64,000 nt of DNA. Source: Phallus indusiatus (taxonomy: Eukaryota > Basidiomycota > Agaricomycetes > Phallales > Phallaceae). Positions 25,597 through 36,234 of this stretch are shown here, piece after piece. The translations under genes and the position numbers were made by a program. The stretch lies in contig JAQFWX010000120.1 in the NCBI GenBank assembly GCA_027605045.1, positions 124,001-188,000 of the forward strand. The letters are read 5' to 3'. Position 1 is the first letter of the stretch. Every line of letters begins with the position of its first letter. Under the pieces are notes generated by a model that was given only the letters and a program-made list of their open reading frames with translations, did no database searches and had not been told where the DNA came from.

Positions 25597-27333
25597 TTAT
25601 TTGACCACGAGATTGCGAGCTATACTATTTAATAAAACTAAAAGGTATCTCGCGAAGGAGTACCAGAATATCGGGCTTTCTTCGCTGCATGATGTAAATT
25701 CAACAGCACACGGGTAGACTGTGTGTATGCGCAAGTGAGCTAAGTCTTCTTGGAATCCACAATTTCTGTCTTTATATGACTTACACATATATTAGAAAGA
25801 GCGTAGGACCATCTAATTTCATTTGTTCAATGAATAACGTAATTGACACAATTGTAATGAAACTCACAAAGCGAATGATAAGCCTGCTACATTTTGGGCA
25901 TGCATCAGAATTCCAGTGAACAAGTAAAATACTGTTAATTCGTAAAAAAAAAGATAAGCATCGAGTAGTATCGAGTGTGCTTACAAAACAGAACGAAAAA
26001 CGCCCATGTTCCATCTCTCATGAAAATGTTGTATAATCGTGAATTTGAAAGCCCAGTTTTCCACGCCGTGAATTGTAACCTGGCACATTTTGCAACGATG
26101 CAGGCGAAAGCGATGGCTTCGAATGTAAGCTTACAGAACCTTTCATGTCAATGGTAATTTGATGTGAGCTATTAGTTCAACACTGATTGATCGACACTTA
26201 CCACACATAAATAAATATTTGAGGGTATGATTCAATAAAGCAATGTCCAAATAATTCTGACATTGGTGAAGGAAGGTTATCCTTTGTAGCATGAACCTTG
26301 AACAGACCCAAAATCAGAATCGCCATTACCGAGATTTCTGTAAGGGTCGACTTACCGAGACCGCCGCTTTGACTCACTCAACGAGTCATACTCACTTTCC
26401 GGAACCATATTTCTTTTATTCTGACTCACTTCATGACTCAAAACATGACTCAAACTATTTCCTTTTTCATTCCATTCAAAATCTATATAAACCCTCAATT
26501 TTTGTATGCAATTCCTTAGACTTCGAATAACGAAGATTTAAAACTCTCATCTGCTCACTCTACTTAAGTCTCTCAACGTTCGCAAGTCTCTATTTTAACG
26601 CAAAGTCGATAGTTTATTCAATAACTATTTCTACCGACTTTACAATTTCACTCAATGCGAATCCTGAACAGAGAGCCCAGAATACATGTTTTGAAAGTCC
26701 GTAGAATGCATGCACTAAAACCATAAATCATCATCGTTCCAATGGAAGCGAAAACGAGGTACCTCGTCGTATGAGCAATATGTTTGAGCATGCTGTGGCG
26801 ATAGAAGCACCGATAGTATTAATCCATATAATTTCCGGGCACAAGTTAGCACGTATATTCGCGAAGAAACCAAAGATATTTCCACTGTTTGGCAACATCA
26901 TATTCGCTCAAGCAAACTGTTGGACAAAGAGAACTTACCAAAAAACCAAAAGGGAAAGATACCGAATCACGAAATAGAAGCCTTTCACAGAGGTAAAGTT
27001 GGATCTAATGCATCTTAAAGATGTAGCTATAAAATAAAAAAAAGGAATTACATACGACCAAATAAATTCTACCTAGCACAATGCTCAAGTTCAGTATACG
27101 TTAACTTGAATAAAAGGTCCGGAGGTGACACTTACTTCTTCATCCAGGGTCAAAAAAGTATTCCAGACGATCAGGGTGGTAGTTGCCACTAATGGATGTT
27201 GTTGCTCATATGGCACCATGCTAGAAAGATATATGAATATATGCTTACCGAGGTTGAATAATACTTGTAAAAAAGAGGGAAGTTCTTGTACCAGTTGTAT
27301 GGTTTGACGTATCTGTAGCGTTGAAGCATCCAT
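25597..27333 (-). pseudogene. DUF6533-like membrane protein, copy 2, interrupted by insertion
   Basis: Paralogue of the gene at 20331-21677. It begins MDASTLQIRQTIQLVQELPS at 27333; the next exon carries VATTTLIVWNTFLTLDEE (27130-27190). Later exons match copy 1 block by block: FYFVIRYLSLFLV, INTIGASIATACSNILLIRR, VHAFYGLSKHVFWALCSGFA, then after an insertion MAILILGLFKVHATK, FEAIAFACIVAKCARLQFTAWKTGLSN, LYNIFMRDGTWAFF and ILLFTGILMHAQNVAGLSFA. About 280 bases unrelated to copy 1 separate the third and fourth of these regions in what should be exon sequence. Unless spliced out, this breaks the protein in a transmembrane segment. The C-terminal end at 25597 is uncertain. Confidence 0.5.
26361..26640 (+). 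mobile_element. LTR-like insertion with promoter features
   Basis: About 280 bases inside the copy-2 DUF6533-like gene, absent from copy 1. The left part holds four TGACTCA sites and one inverted ATGACTC-type site within about 90 bases; a TATA-like tctatataaacc follows at about 26481-26492, then a T/C-rich stretch. The order activator sites, TATA, leader resembles a U3-R of a retrotransposon LTR. Short AAGTCG-type sequence occurs at both edges in the minus orientation and may be a target-site duplication. No terminal inverted repeats, no gag/pol and no second copy in the window, so a solo LTR or other non-autonomous insert is only the best guess. Confidence 0.35.
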
Positions 27334-28466
27334 AAAAACCTTGCGAACTTGAAAGATAGACGGGCCTGAGGTCCAAGAGTTCGAGCCAAACAATTACTAT
27401 ATAGTGTTTCGGTCCAGGTCGCATATTACTGAGAGTGGGTTTGATTGATAGCTCAACTCATGTATCAGCGCTCACATCCTCAGCATGCTATTCAATGTAT
27501 TTTGCTTGGGTGGCAATGCCGCGACTGGTTGGTAAAACCGCCAGCTAAGTGATGGGCGCTGTGATTGGGGTTTCTGGCTCTATCTTCAGACCTCAGTAAA
27601 GCTAACGCATTCGTTTATCGTCCCATAATATCTGCATGCATTTCATCAGACATTTCATCAGAAGAGGATCCAAGTGAATTAGCTACAGCAAGTCCGTGAA
27701 GCGAATATGAAATAAAATAATACTTCAGGCTATTATTGATGTGCAAGAACTCATTAAATTGGAGGTGGAAAGATCATTTGAGGACAGGGAGCTGTGACCT
27801 TCCTGATCCATATTAATATTATACAACTCAGCTGAGGGACAGATATACCTCACCTCCCTAGGAATCTCTTCCAATTACCGAAGGACCTGCGGGAGGCGTC
27901 CGACGACATCCTGACGAGCTGGCGCCGGTTTTCGCCTTGCTCGTACCATAACAAACCGGATTCTACGTCATTAATGGCTTATCATCATCCCCTCCTGATG
28001 TTCAAATTTCCGTTATCTCACCCAAACCTAACCCGTACGTGTCATCCCTATGTATCAGAAAAGGTTGCCGGTGTCGTCCACAGGACTCTCTGTAATAAAT
28101 GTTGCATATGTATGAGGTGATCCCATTCGATCTGTGGGGTTTATGTTAACTATGCACTTGTGTATAAACGAGAAGTTATTTCACCAGTCACGCGCACGGT
28201 TGCTACGCCGACTAATAGTGGCGCCTCAGCCACAAATGGTATTAGTCTCAGGGTTCTGCGAAAATCGACAGTTTGATCAAAGATTAATAATGAACAGATG
28301 CGAACATATCAGAGCCAACTGAAATACTGAGTCTAGTCAAGTTTTTGAGGTATCTTTTTGTCGCACATCGCTGTTACACCAGACTCAAGTGATAAACGAA
28401 GAACAAAATCAAAATTAGTATAAATTTATTATCGTATCGCACCGTCTAATAACAACAATACAACAC
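27334..28466. other. Intergenic, nothing recognised
   Basis: About 1.13 kb between the start of the interrupted DUF6533-like gene and the stop codon of the ABC transporter gene. No coding content recognised. Confidence 0.5.
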
Positions 28467-31400
28467 TTATGATTTGTCGATTCCCAATAATTTATTCAAT
28501 TCCTTCAGCCGCGCCTCCCAATTTCCAACTTCAGCGAGCTGTTCTTCAAGAGCAACAATTTCCTTGTCAATCCCCAGTCTCTCTTCTGCAGTTCCTATTC
28601 TCGTCATCGTCCATTTCCCAGTTCCATCTCCGGGTAGTGATAACATCCGGGTGTGGTATTTCGCTAAAGAGGGTCTGCAGAATACAATGATAAGGCCGGG
28701 ATGCGAGTCAAAGAAGGAATGTTAGTTACCGCAATGATATTGTTATCAAAGAAATTCCCAAATCTTTAGCGTGTTGATACATCGACCCTTCAACATCGCT
28801 AGACACTGCACTCGTGCATTCTGAACACCGCATGTGAGACACTGATTGACAGAAATCACGGAAAATTCTCACCATCTAGAACAGCAAAACGCGGTTTATG
28901 ATAAAATATACGAGCCAGGCTCATCTTAACCCAATTAACATTTTGTTCATACAAGAAATTTCTAATGAACTTACTCGCTGCTTCTCCCCTCCACTCAAAA
29001 CGTCTCGCCACACCTTAACAGTACTCCATCCGCCCTCACGTGAGGGTAGGTAGTCCAAATGGACAGCTTTTAAGATGTCCATCAACTCCTCAAGCGTTCG
29101 ACCCGATTGAGAAAACTCGAAACAGGAATGTGGATATACAATTCTAAATGAAATACAAAACGATAAATTATCTGTCCAAACTTTCTCGGATTGAAATTGG
29201 GAGAAGACTCAACTGATCTAGTAAAGTGCCAACAACCATGTACGCTCTTTGCGGCACAATCATCAACTCGCGAGTTCCCTGGGAAGGACGTTCTATTTCT
29301 CCAGCACCACGTTCGACACCCCATAAACCAGCGATAATACGAGCAATTGAGGTTTTCCCAACTCCATTAGGGCCCGTAATCATCAAATGTTCACCGGGAT
29401 TCATTTTCCAGGCAGGACCAGTATCTGCATCTCCATTCGCGTATCCATTTCCGTTAGCCAGATTTTCAGCGTGTCCATTACCGATACCGTTGGATACAGC
29501 CGAACAAGGAAGTTCAAAATTTAATCTATCGATCAAACGTAGACTTTCTCCAGGAACGTCCACATCAACGTCACGTAACACGATCTTGTGGTCATTAGTC
29601 CTAGGCTCGGGTAGAGGCTCAATGGCGTGTAATGTCGAGAAGAGGGTATACAAGCGCGAGGACAGGCCTGCCAATTCCAGGATATCTTTATATGCAAACA
29701 TGAGTCGACTACCAGCGTCAGCCAGTGATAAAAGAAGACGACGGTTGGAGATATAGACTATGAAAACGATAAGATCAACCGTTGTATACTTGTAGATGAG
29801 AGATAAGACACGTACTTTCCGTACGGTTTGCAATGGCATCGTCTACGGCCGAACCAGGCTTCGTACTAGCAAATCGATGCCGACGGGTAAAGAGAATGGG
29901 AATTGATATAAGGATATAACCTGAAAAAAAGAAAAATGATGAGAATCTCGAAATCATCGCCGTTATAATTTCGGACCTGCCGCAGACCATGCATATTTGA
30001 TTACAAAATCTTCGGTCCACTCATATGCGATACGAATCTGCGAGGAGAAGAAAATTAATGTCTTGGGGAAGGAAAAAAGGGCCGGAGCCAAACCTTATAG
30101 ATCGAATTAACATGCCGAATCAGACGCAAATACGAGTTCCATAAAATCTCTCGTTCACGGGGTCCACCTCCGTAAAACCTGAGGGTATCGTTTGCATTGA
30201 GCCTCACAGATTATAAAGAAGGAAGATAACGCACGCAATCTCTTCACTTTCTCTACCCACTCGGCCCATCCCGGTGCGAAATTCACCTTCCAGACCTCTT
30301 TCGATGGCCGCCAGTTTGCCAAATGCAGGTGTGACAGCTCTCAGGATCCTGGCCGTAGCGTAGTAGTTTATAAAAAGAAGGGCTGTTCCCCGTAACCCTA
30401 ACGAACGTGAGAGCTGGGACGTGAAAATAATCATGTCTAAAGCTGGTTTCATAATGTTTCCACTAAAGAGTTCGATAAGATTGAGATAAAGTTGATTACC
30501 AATAAAAGACTCACTAAAGAGCGGATAGGGAATCGCAGAATGCAGCGATATCTGCGGTTATAAATCTGGGAAAAGGGTTACTTGAAAACAACGGCTTGTA
30601 AGGATGTGTTGAACTTACTGGTCAACACCTTCTAGTCTTTCCGAAGATATGCCATGGGATATACGGTAGTATCTCAGCAATGGGGCAGGTGTAAAGTATA
30701 AATCATGAGCGTATCGCGTTAATGTCGTACGTAGGTGTAAAGAAAGTTTAGATTGTAAATGGCGAAGCTATTACTGGAATTAGAAAGAGCCGGGTTGTTC
30801 GTATTAATAGACCACTTACCATTGAATTCGTGTATGTACTTGGGATTGCCAATAAGAACCAAAGTCCGATGCCTTTCCCGAATCCCCAGGCATTGGCACT
30901 AACCTAACCGCTGATGAGTTATAAGAGTAAAACCGTGAATGTGATATGAACGCACAATGTCTCTGACGATCCGGCCGTCTAATTTTGCAACCAAAATTGA
31001 TAGGTATGTCCGTAGTATGAGGAACATGGAATGTAGAAACAGAATCCAAGTCTGTTTTGCGCGAAGTGAAGGGAATCCAAGACGTAAAATGGATATAAGT
31101 TGACTCATTTGTGATTTGACTAATTTAGCTTTGGAATCGGCATTGTGATCTGGCGGTAAGGGAGGGAATAATGCGCGTGTCGACGCAAGGTATGTAGGTG
31201 ATAGATGTTTTATTTTGACCTTAATTAGGAAACGTGAACTAACTATTAATATCGTCGCACGGAACTGGTGCTCACCTTGGAGAGTCTGCCCTTGAAGGGC
31301 ACGAAAACCGACTCTGACCCATCATTATCCACCGTATAAACGGGAACGAGCGGCTCAGGCTTGGTCTCTCGCAATTCAGAATGTGAAACGTCAACCTCGG

Positions 31401-31584
31401 ATTTGGGCGATTTGACCTTGGGCTGTCGCCGGAATATACTTGGTCGAGCCACAAGAAATATCCTGGAGCGTAAAAGACAAATCGCGATAAATAGCGCTTT
31501 GAGATACGCCGAGCGACGTTCCTGAGGAACTCTGTGCAGTAGCTGTGAGACAAATCCGAACGAAGAGAGCTGAGTAGATGCCAT
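28467..31584 (-). CDS. Peroxisomal ABC half-transporter, subfamily D (ALDP/Pxa type)
   Basis: Imports long-chain acyl-CoA into peroxisomes as a dimer of half-transporters. Start MASTQLSSFGFVSQLLHRVP at 31584, then a basic hydrophobic N-terminus. The membrane domain includes RILRAVTPAFGKLAAIERGLEGEFR followed by SEEIAFYGGGPRER, the EAA-like motif of ABCD proteins, and RIAYEWTEDFVIKYAWSA. The nucleotide-binding domain has Walker A GPNGVGKTS (about 29360-29390), LWGVERGAGEIERP, VPQRAYMVVGTLLDQL, signature LSGGEKQR, Walker B FAVLDE, then CTSAVSSDVEGSMYQHAKDL and RPSLAKYHTRML. It ends with a coiled-coil-like tail (KEIVALEEQLAEVGNWEARL). A Gly/Asn-rich insert precedes Walker A. About 15 introns, roughly 720 aa. 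It is divergent from MLH1. Confidence 0.92.
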
Positions 31585-32669
31585 TGGGTTTCTGAAAGAG
31601 AGAGCAGGGCCGGGAGGGTGACAGGAAGGAATAAAACGTATTGCTGAGCTGGTGGCTATTATCGGTACGGTGACATGTGAATAAGCTGTTGTCTGGCAAT
31701 TGGCTGGCGCATTACGTAATACCTAAAACATTATATAAGCTTGTGGCACTTTGGGCGCTTCTTTTTTTTTTCCTCAACTCATTTCTCTTGACCGGCTTTA
31801 TTGTCCCCTCGCGCTTTTTTTAAAATCATGCTGTGAGGGCCTACTGCAGGTCATAGAAAGAGCTAATCCGCTCAGCTGGAGTCCGTATCTGTCGTCGTTG
31901 TTACTTGTTACCATCGTTGTACATACGTGGTGCGTTTTCTCCTTACCGGAGTTGGATATATATCATTCTTTTCCCCAACTTTTTTTCTTTTCACTTCATA
32001 TGTCGTATGTGATGCAATAAAGGTTACTGAGAATGTTTTTTCTCGTTGATGTCCCTGTGTCTGAATATATTGCCGAAATCGACCTCTCGCCGAACTACGT
32101 GGCCACTATGACTCGACGCCTGAGCGCGGGCGCCCCATAAATTGAAAATAGCATTGATCCCCAAATGATGTCAAATTCTGGTGGATTATCCGCTCTCTGC
32201 GGAGCATGATACAAGTCCAATGATACGTCCTGCAGGTACTCTGTTCCCCAGGAACCGTAGACGAATTGTTGGCAAAGAACGGAAAACTGATGGGGTGCTA
32301 TCGATGCTATCTTTCGGACTGTCTATGTAAATAGGGATCGTCCGTTGTTAGAAGTTTGCAGCTTTTTACGATGTACCTGCCAGTTTATTCAACGTTAATC
32401 ATACCAATGTAAAGGGATTATTATCATAATGGATGCCTGCGTCATAGTTCAGTAATGCAGTGACGGCGTTGCTTCACCCTCAAATTGTCATTATCTTTTT
32501 CCACCATTTGTTTCACGCTGGTGTTCAAACCACGAGTGACATCCAGGAGTAAAGTGTGAATTCAGTGAAGGATAGTGTTGAGACGTCCGCTAAAACAGCT
32601 GCAAGCGCTCGATTGCCTTACGCTCGTTTGAGACTGCTATGTACGCGTTGAGTCTCCGAGTAATATACG
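31585..32669. promoter_or_regulatory. Divergent intergenic region, ABCD transporter / MLH1
   Basis: 1,085 bases between two divergent start codons. Frames within it are short and not recognisable. T-rich tracts (for example 31762-31774) are visible. It must contain both promoters; no site is specific enough to name. Confidence 0.45.
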
Positions 32670-35600
32670 ATGGCTTCGTCCTCGATACCAGCCTCGCGCT
32701 CCATCGCAAAAACAGGTGATTTAACAAAAAAACTCAACCCGTTAATTCACTCTAAATGAGCAGAAGGACAGAAATCGGACTCGACTTCGACATCGGCACC
32801 GCGTCAAATTAGACGTCTTGACGAGGCACTAATAAACCGTATTGCAGCTGGAGAAGTAGGATTCAGTGTCTTCTCAAAGCTGTCTCAAGATATCAATGAA
32901 ACTTGTCTAGATCATTCATCGTCCCGCGTCAGCACTTAAAGAGCTTCTTGAAAATGCTCTGGATGCCGGGTCAACTTCTATTCGCGTGTTAATCAAAGAT
33001 GGAGGGCTGAAACTTCTTCAAATTCAAGATAATGGATCTGGAATTCAGGTTCGTTGGCTTGTTTTTTTTTTAGAAATAACTTTTTGATAGGTTGGGTTTT
33101 TCTAGAAAGATTCTTTACCATTGCTCGCAACCCGCTTTGCAACCTCCAAGATTTCGTCGTTTTCGGATCTATCTTCTCTACAAAGTTATGGTTTTCGTGG
33201 AGAAGCTCTTGCATCAATAAGCCACGTCGCGCATTTGAGTGTTATCACAAAGGTTAGGAGCGAAGGTTGCGCCTGGAAGTGAGGGCATTTTTTTGCGACT
33301 CTCCCTTTCTTTTATGTTTGATGGTTTCGCAGAGCACATTATGCGGATGGTGTACTTTCTCCACCGAAGGCTGGCGCCTCGGCCGATCCAAAACCTTGCG
33401 CAGGAAATGATGGAACAACTATTACAGTAAAAGAAATCAATATTCTTTGTATCACGCTGCTAAAACCAACGCTTTTAGGTTGAAGATCTCTTTTACAACG
33501 TGCCCCTTCGTCTTCAAGCTATGAAATCTGTTTCAGAAGAGTATAACAAGATATTGGATGTTATGACAAAATATGCGGTACACAATGCGAATGTATCCTT
33601 TGCTTGCAAAAAGGTAAGATGAAACGTTCGCGTTTGAAGCACTTTCCATAATTCTGATATTTCGGCGGTTAGGCGTCCTCGACGTCACCAGATCTTTCAA
33701 CCCCTTCAGGAAGCACAGTAAAACAGAACATTAGCTTGCTATATGGCTCGGCTGTTGGGAAAGCATTGAGCCATGTCTTAGTTTCGTCGGAGACATCTAA
33801 CCATCTAAAGAAACAAAAAGCTGCACAAGATAAACCGATAGATTTAAAAGGAAAAGGGAAAGCCGTTGTCTCAGAGGATGAAGATGACTCCATGGGTGTG
33901 GATGCTGATAACGAGGGAGAAGAGAATTCAAAGGAAGGAGGAAGCGGAAGTGACACGGAGAGCGGATTCGACAATGTCTCGTGGAAGGGAGAAGCATATG
34001 TCACCAGTGTCAACTATCATGCAAAAAAGATGATTTTCTTGTTATTTATAAATCGTACGTCAGAATTTTGTATGTTGAACATTGCTAATATTTGTACAGA
34101 TCGGTTGGTTGAATCTTCCCGACTCAAAAAAGCGATAGATGCTGTGTATAGCGGTATACTACCTAAGGGGACATCTCCGTTTGTTTATCTCAGGTAAGTT
34201 TCGTTTCGTACACTCGCCGCTTAGGTTTATCTTTTCTCTGTACCGTCCAAAATATATTGATGTGTGGCATCTCTTCGCAGTTTGCAGATTGACCCTAAAT
34301 GTGTCGACGTAAATGTTCACCCGACTAAACGAGAGGTCCATTTCCTTGACGAAGAAGCCATTATTTCTCGTGTTTGTGATGAAATACAGGAGGTTCTAGT
34401 CAAAGATAGTGGGAGCCGCACCTTCAAGTATCAGGTAAGCTTTTTCTTCTCTATCTTCTCTTTGTCGTACGGGTTGTTATATGTCCTCGGTCTTTAGGCT
34501 CTCACCACCGAAGAGCCAAGTAAAAAGGACGAGGCAGAGAAGAAAAGTACTCGTAAAGTGGAAAAAGCGAAGGAAGATATAGTTGAAGAAACCGAGGGCG
34601 AGGAAGAGGAAGAGGCAGAGACGAACGAAATTATCATGATCGGAAAAAGAGACAAAGGTATTTCTTTTTCCACTCATCGGTTTCATAAAAACACTCAGTT
34701 TCTTTTCTAGTCCCGGCGGTTCAAAAACGTACTCGCATCATAAAGTTCGAACATCTGCTAAAGATCGAACCATTGATTCCATGTTTCCCGTTTTAAATAA
34801 ATCTCAAGTCGAGGCTGAATCGGCCGAATCCCCTGCTATTTCCTCCAAAATACCTCAGATTGAAGAATCGGGGTGCATTCTTACGTCGGTTCGAAACCTA
34901 CGAGATGAGGTCTTACAAGGTGGACATACAGGTTTGTACTCCATTGCTTCGACATGATTCAATGGATGCTATGGATTACCACTGGCAGGGTTGACCGAGA
35001 TTCTCAAAAAACATGTGTTTGTTGGGGTTGTGGACCTTGATAAATCACTGTCTCTCATTCAACATGCGACAAAGCTCTACATTGTCAATCATGCTTCGTT
35101 GATGTAAGTCCTCAAATATTTTTCTTCTTCTTTCCAGATCAGCCTCACCGAGGATTATTTCAGAGAAGAGTTATTTTATCAACTGGGACTTCGCCAGTTT
35201 GGAAACTTCGGAGAATTTCGTCTTGATCCTCCTGCTCCAATTCGCACGCTCCTCTCCTTTGCGGTAGAAAATGAAGACGGAATTGAAGAGGCCGGTTTGA
35301 AAAAAGACCAAGTTGTAGAGGTCAGTCACTTGAGTAGCTCTCGCTTTTGATTTGTTCAATCTACCTTGTTTTTAGGGCATCACTGAGATTCTTATTTCAC
35401 GCAAGGCAATGCTGAAAGAGTATTTTTCGATGAGCATCAGTGATACTGATGAAATTGAGACAATCCCGCTGTTATTGAGAGGCTATACTCCAAATTTGGA
35501 TAAGTTGCCTCTGTTCCTTATGAGACTTGGTCCAGAGGTATGTTTTCTCGGCCTCTTCTTTTTCCGTGCGTAGTAAGTGAATATTCCAGGTCAATTGGAA

Positions 35601-35892
35601 AACGGAGCGAGAGTGCTTTGACACGTTCTTACGAGAGCTGGCTTATTTTCATGTTCCAGGCTCAATATTACCCCATTCACACGACAACATAGCCGAGGCG
35701 AGAAAGGTGATCAATGCCACTGATCAAAGTTTGGATATGGATACGGATATTGATGCCGAAAAATGGCAAATCCAGCATGTTTGCTTCGAGGCGATGCGGA
35801 AATATTTTACTGCCCTTAAAAGATTGCTCGACAGAGATGTCGTGCAAGTAGCGAGCCTTCCAGACCTGTACAAAGTTTTTGAGAGATGTTAG
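32670..35892 (+). CDS. MLH1: DNA mismatch repair protein Mlh1
   Basis: MutL homologue that pairs with Pms1 or Mlh3 in mismatch repair and meiotic crossing-over, in the nucleus. The N-terminal GHKL ATPase has [37 protein letters not shown] (motif I with catalytic Glu and Asn), QDNGSGIQ and [18 protein letters not shown]. The exon at 33338-33427 ([17 protein letters not shown]) joins to [17 protein letters not shown], then [16 protein letters not shown] and [16 protein letters not shown] in the transducer domain. The C-terminal domain ends [11 protein letters not shown]; the terminal FERC is the conserved Mlh1 end that contributes to the Pms1 endonuclease site. An acidic insert of about 60 residues lies in the transducer domain (33780-33990) and a Lys/Glu-rich linker follows HPTK. 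Roughly 850 aa; all exons can be joined. Confidence 0.96.
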
Positions 35893-36234
35893 CTTTTCTG
35901 TCTTCTTCGAATACAACAACCCTGCATCGTCTTACGTGCCGTCTATCTGCCGCGTCTGAGTGACCAGCTGACTAATAAGCGGCAATCATTGTCCCTGGTT
36001 AGTGGCGGAAACCACTTATTGAGGTTCATTCGCGGAGGCATTTCTATTCTTTCAGTAACCATTGTGAACTCGCGTCCTTTCTCGTTTCAAAGGGAACCTA
36101 CGAGATTCGAATCGATTGACGATTTGGAACGGTGCGTCCGTTTTGGACCTGAGGCCTCAAGCTTACAAGGGGATCGTCCTGTGTACGCTACGTCACTGTA
36201 ACTCAAAGCCAGCGCACGGGCTCTTGCGACGATA
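35893..36234. other. Short intergenic region, MLH1 to Furry-like gene
   Basis: About 340 bases with the MLH1 3' end and the 5' leader/promoter of the next gene. A 70-codon open frame at 35989-36201 has no recognisable content and is probably chance. Confidence 0.45.

Noticed and set aside
29226..29756. 176-codon plus-strand frame
   Set aside because: Antisense to the ABC transporter's nucleotide-binding domain, with no motif of its own.
31246..31699. Overlapping minus-strand frames of 93-112 codons at the start of the ABC transporter gene
   Set aside because: Only the frame beginning MASTQLSSF continues into the transporter; the others are shadows.
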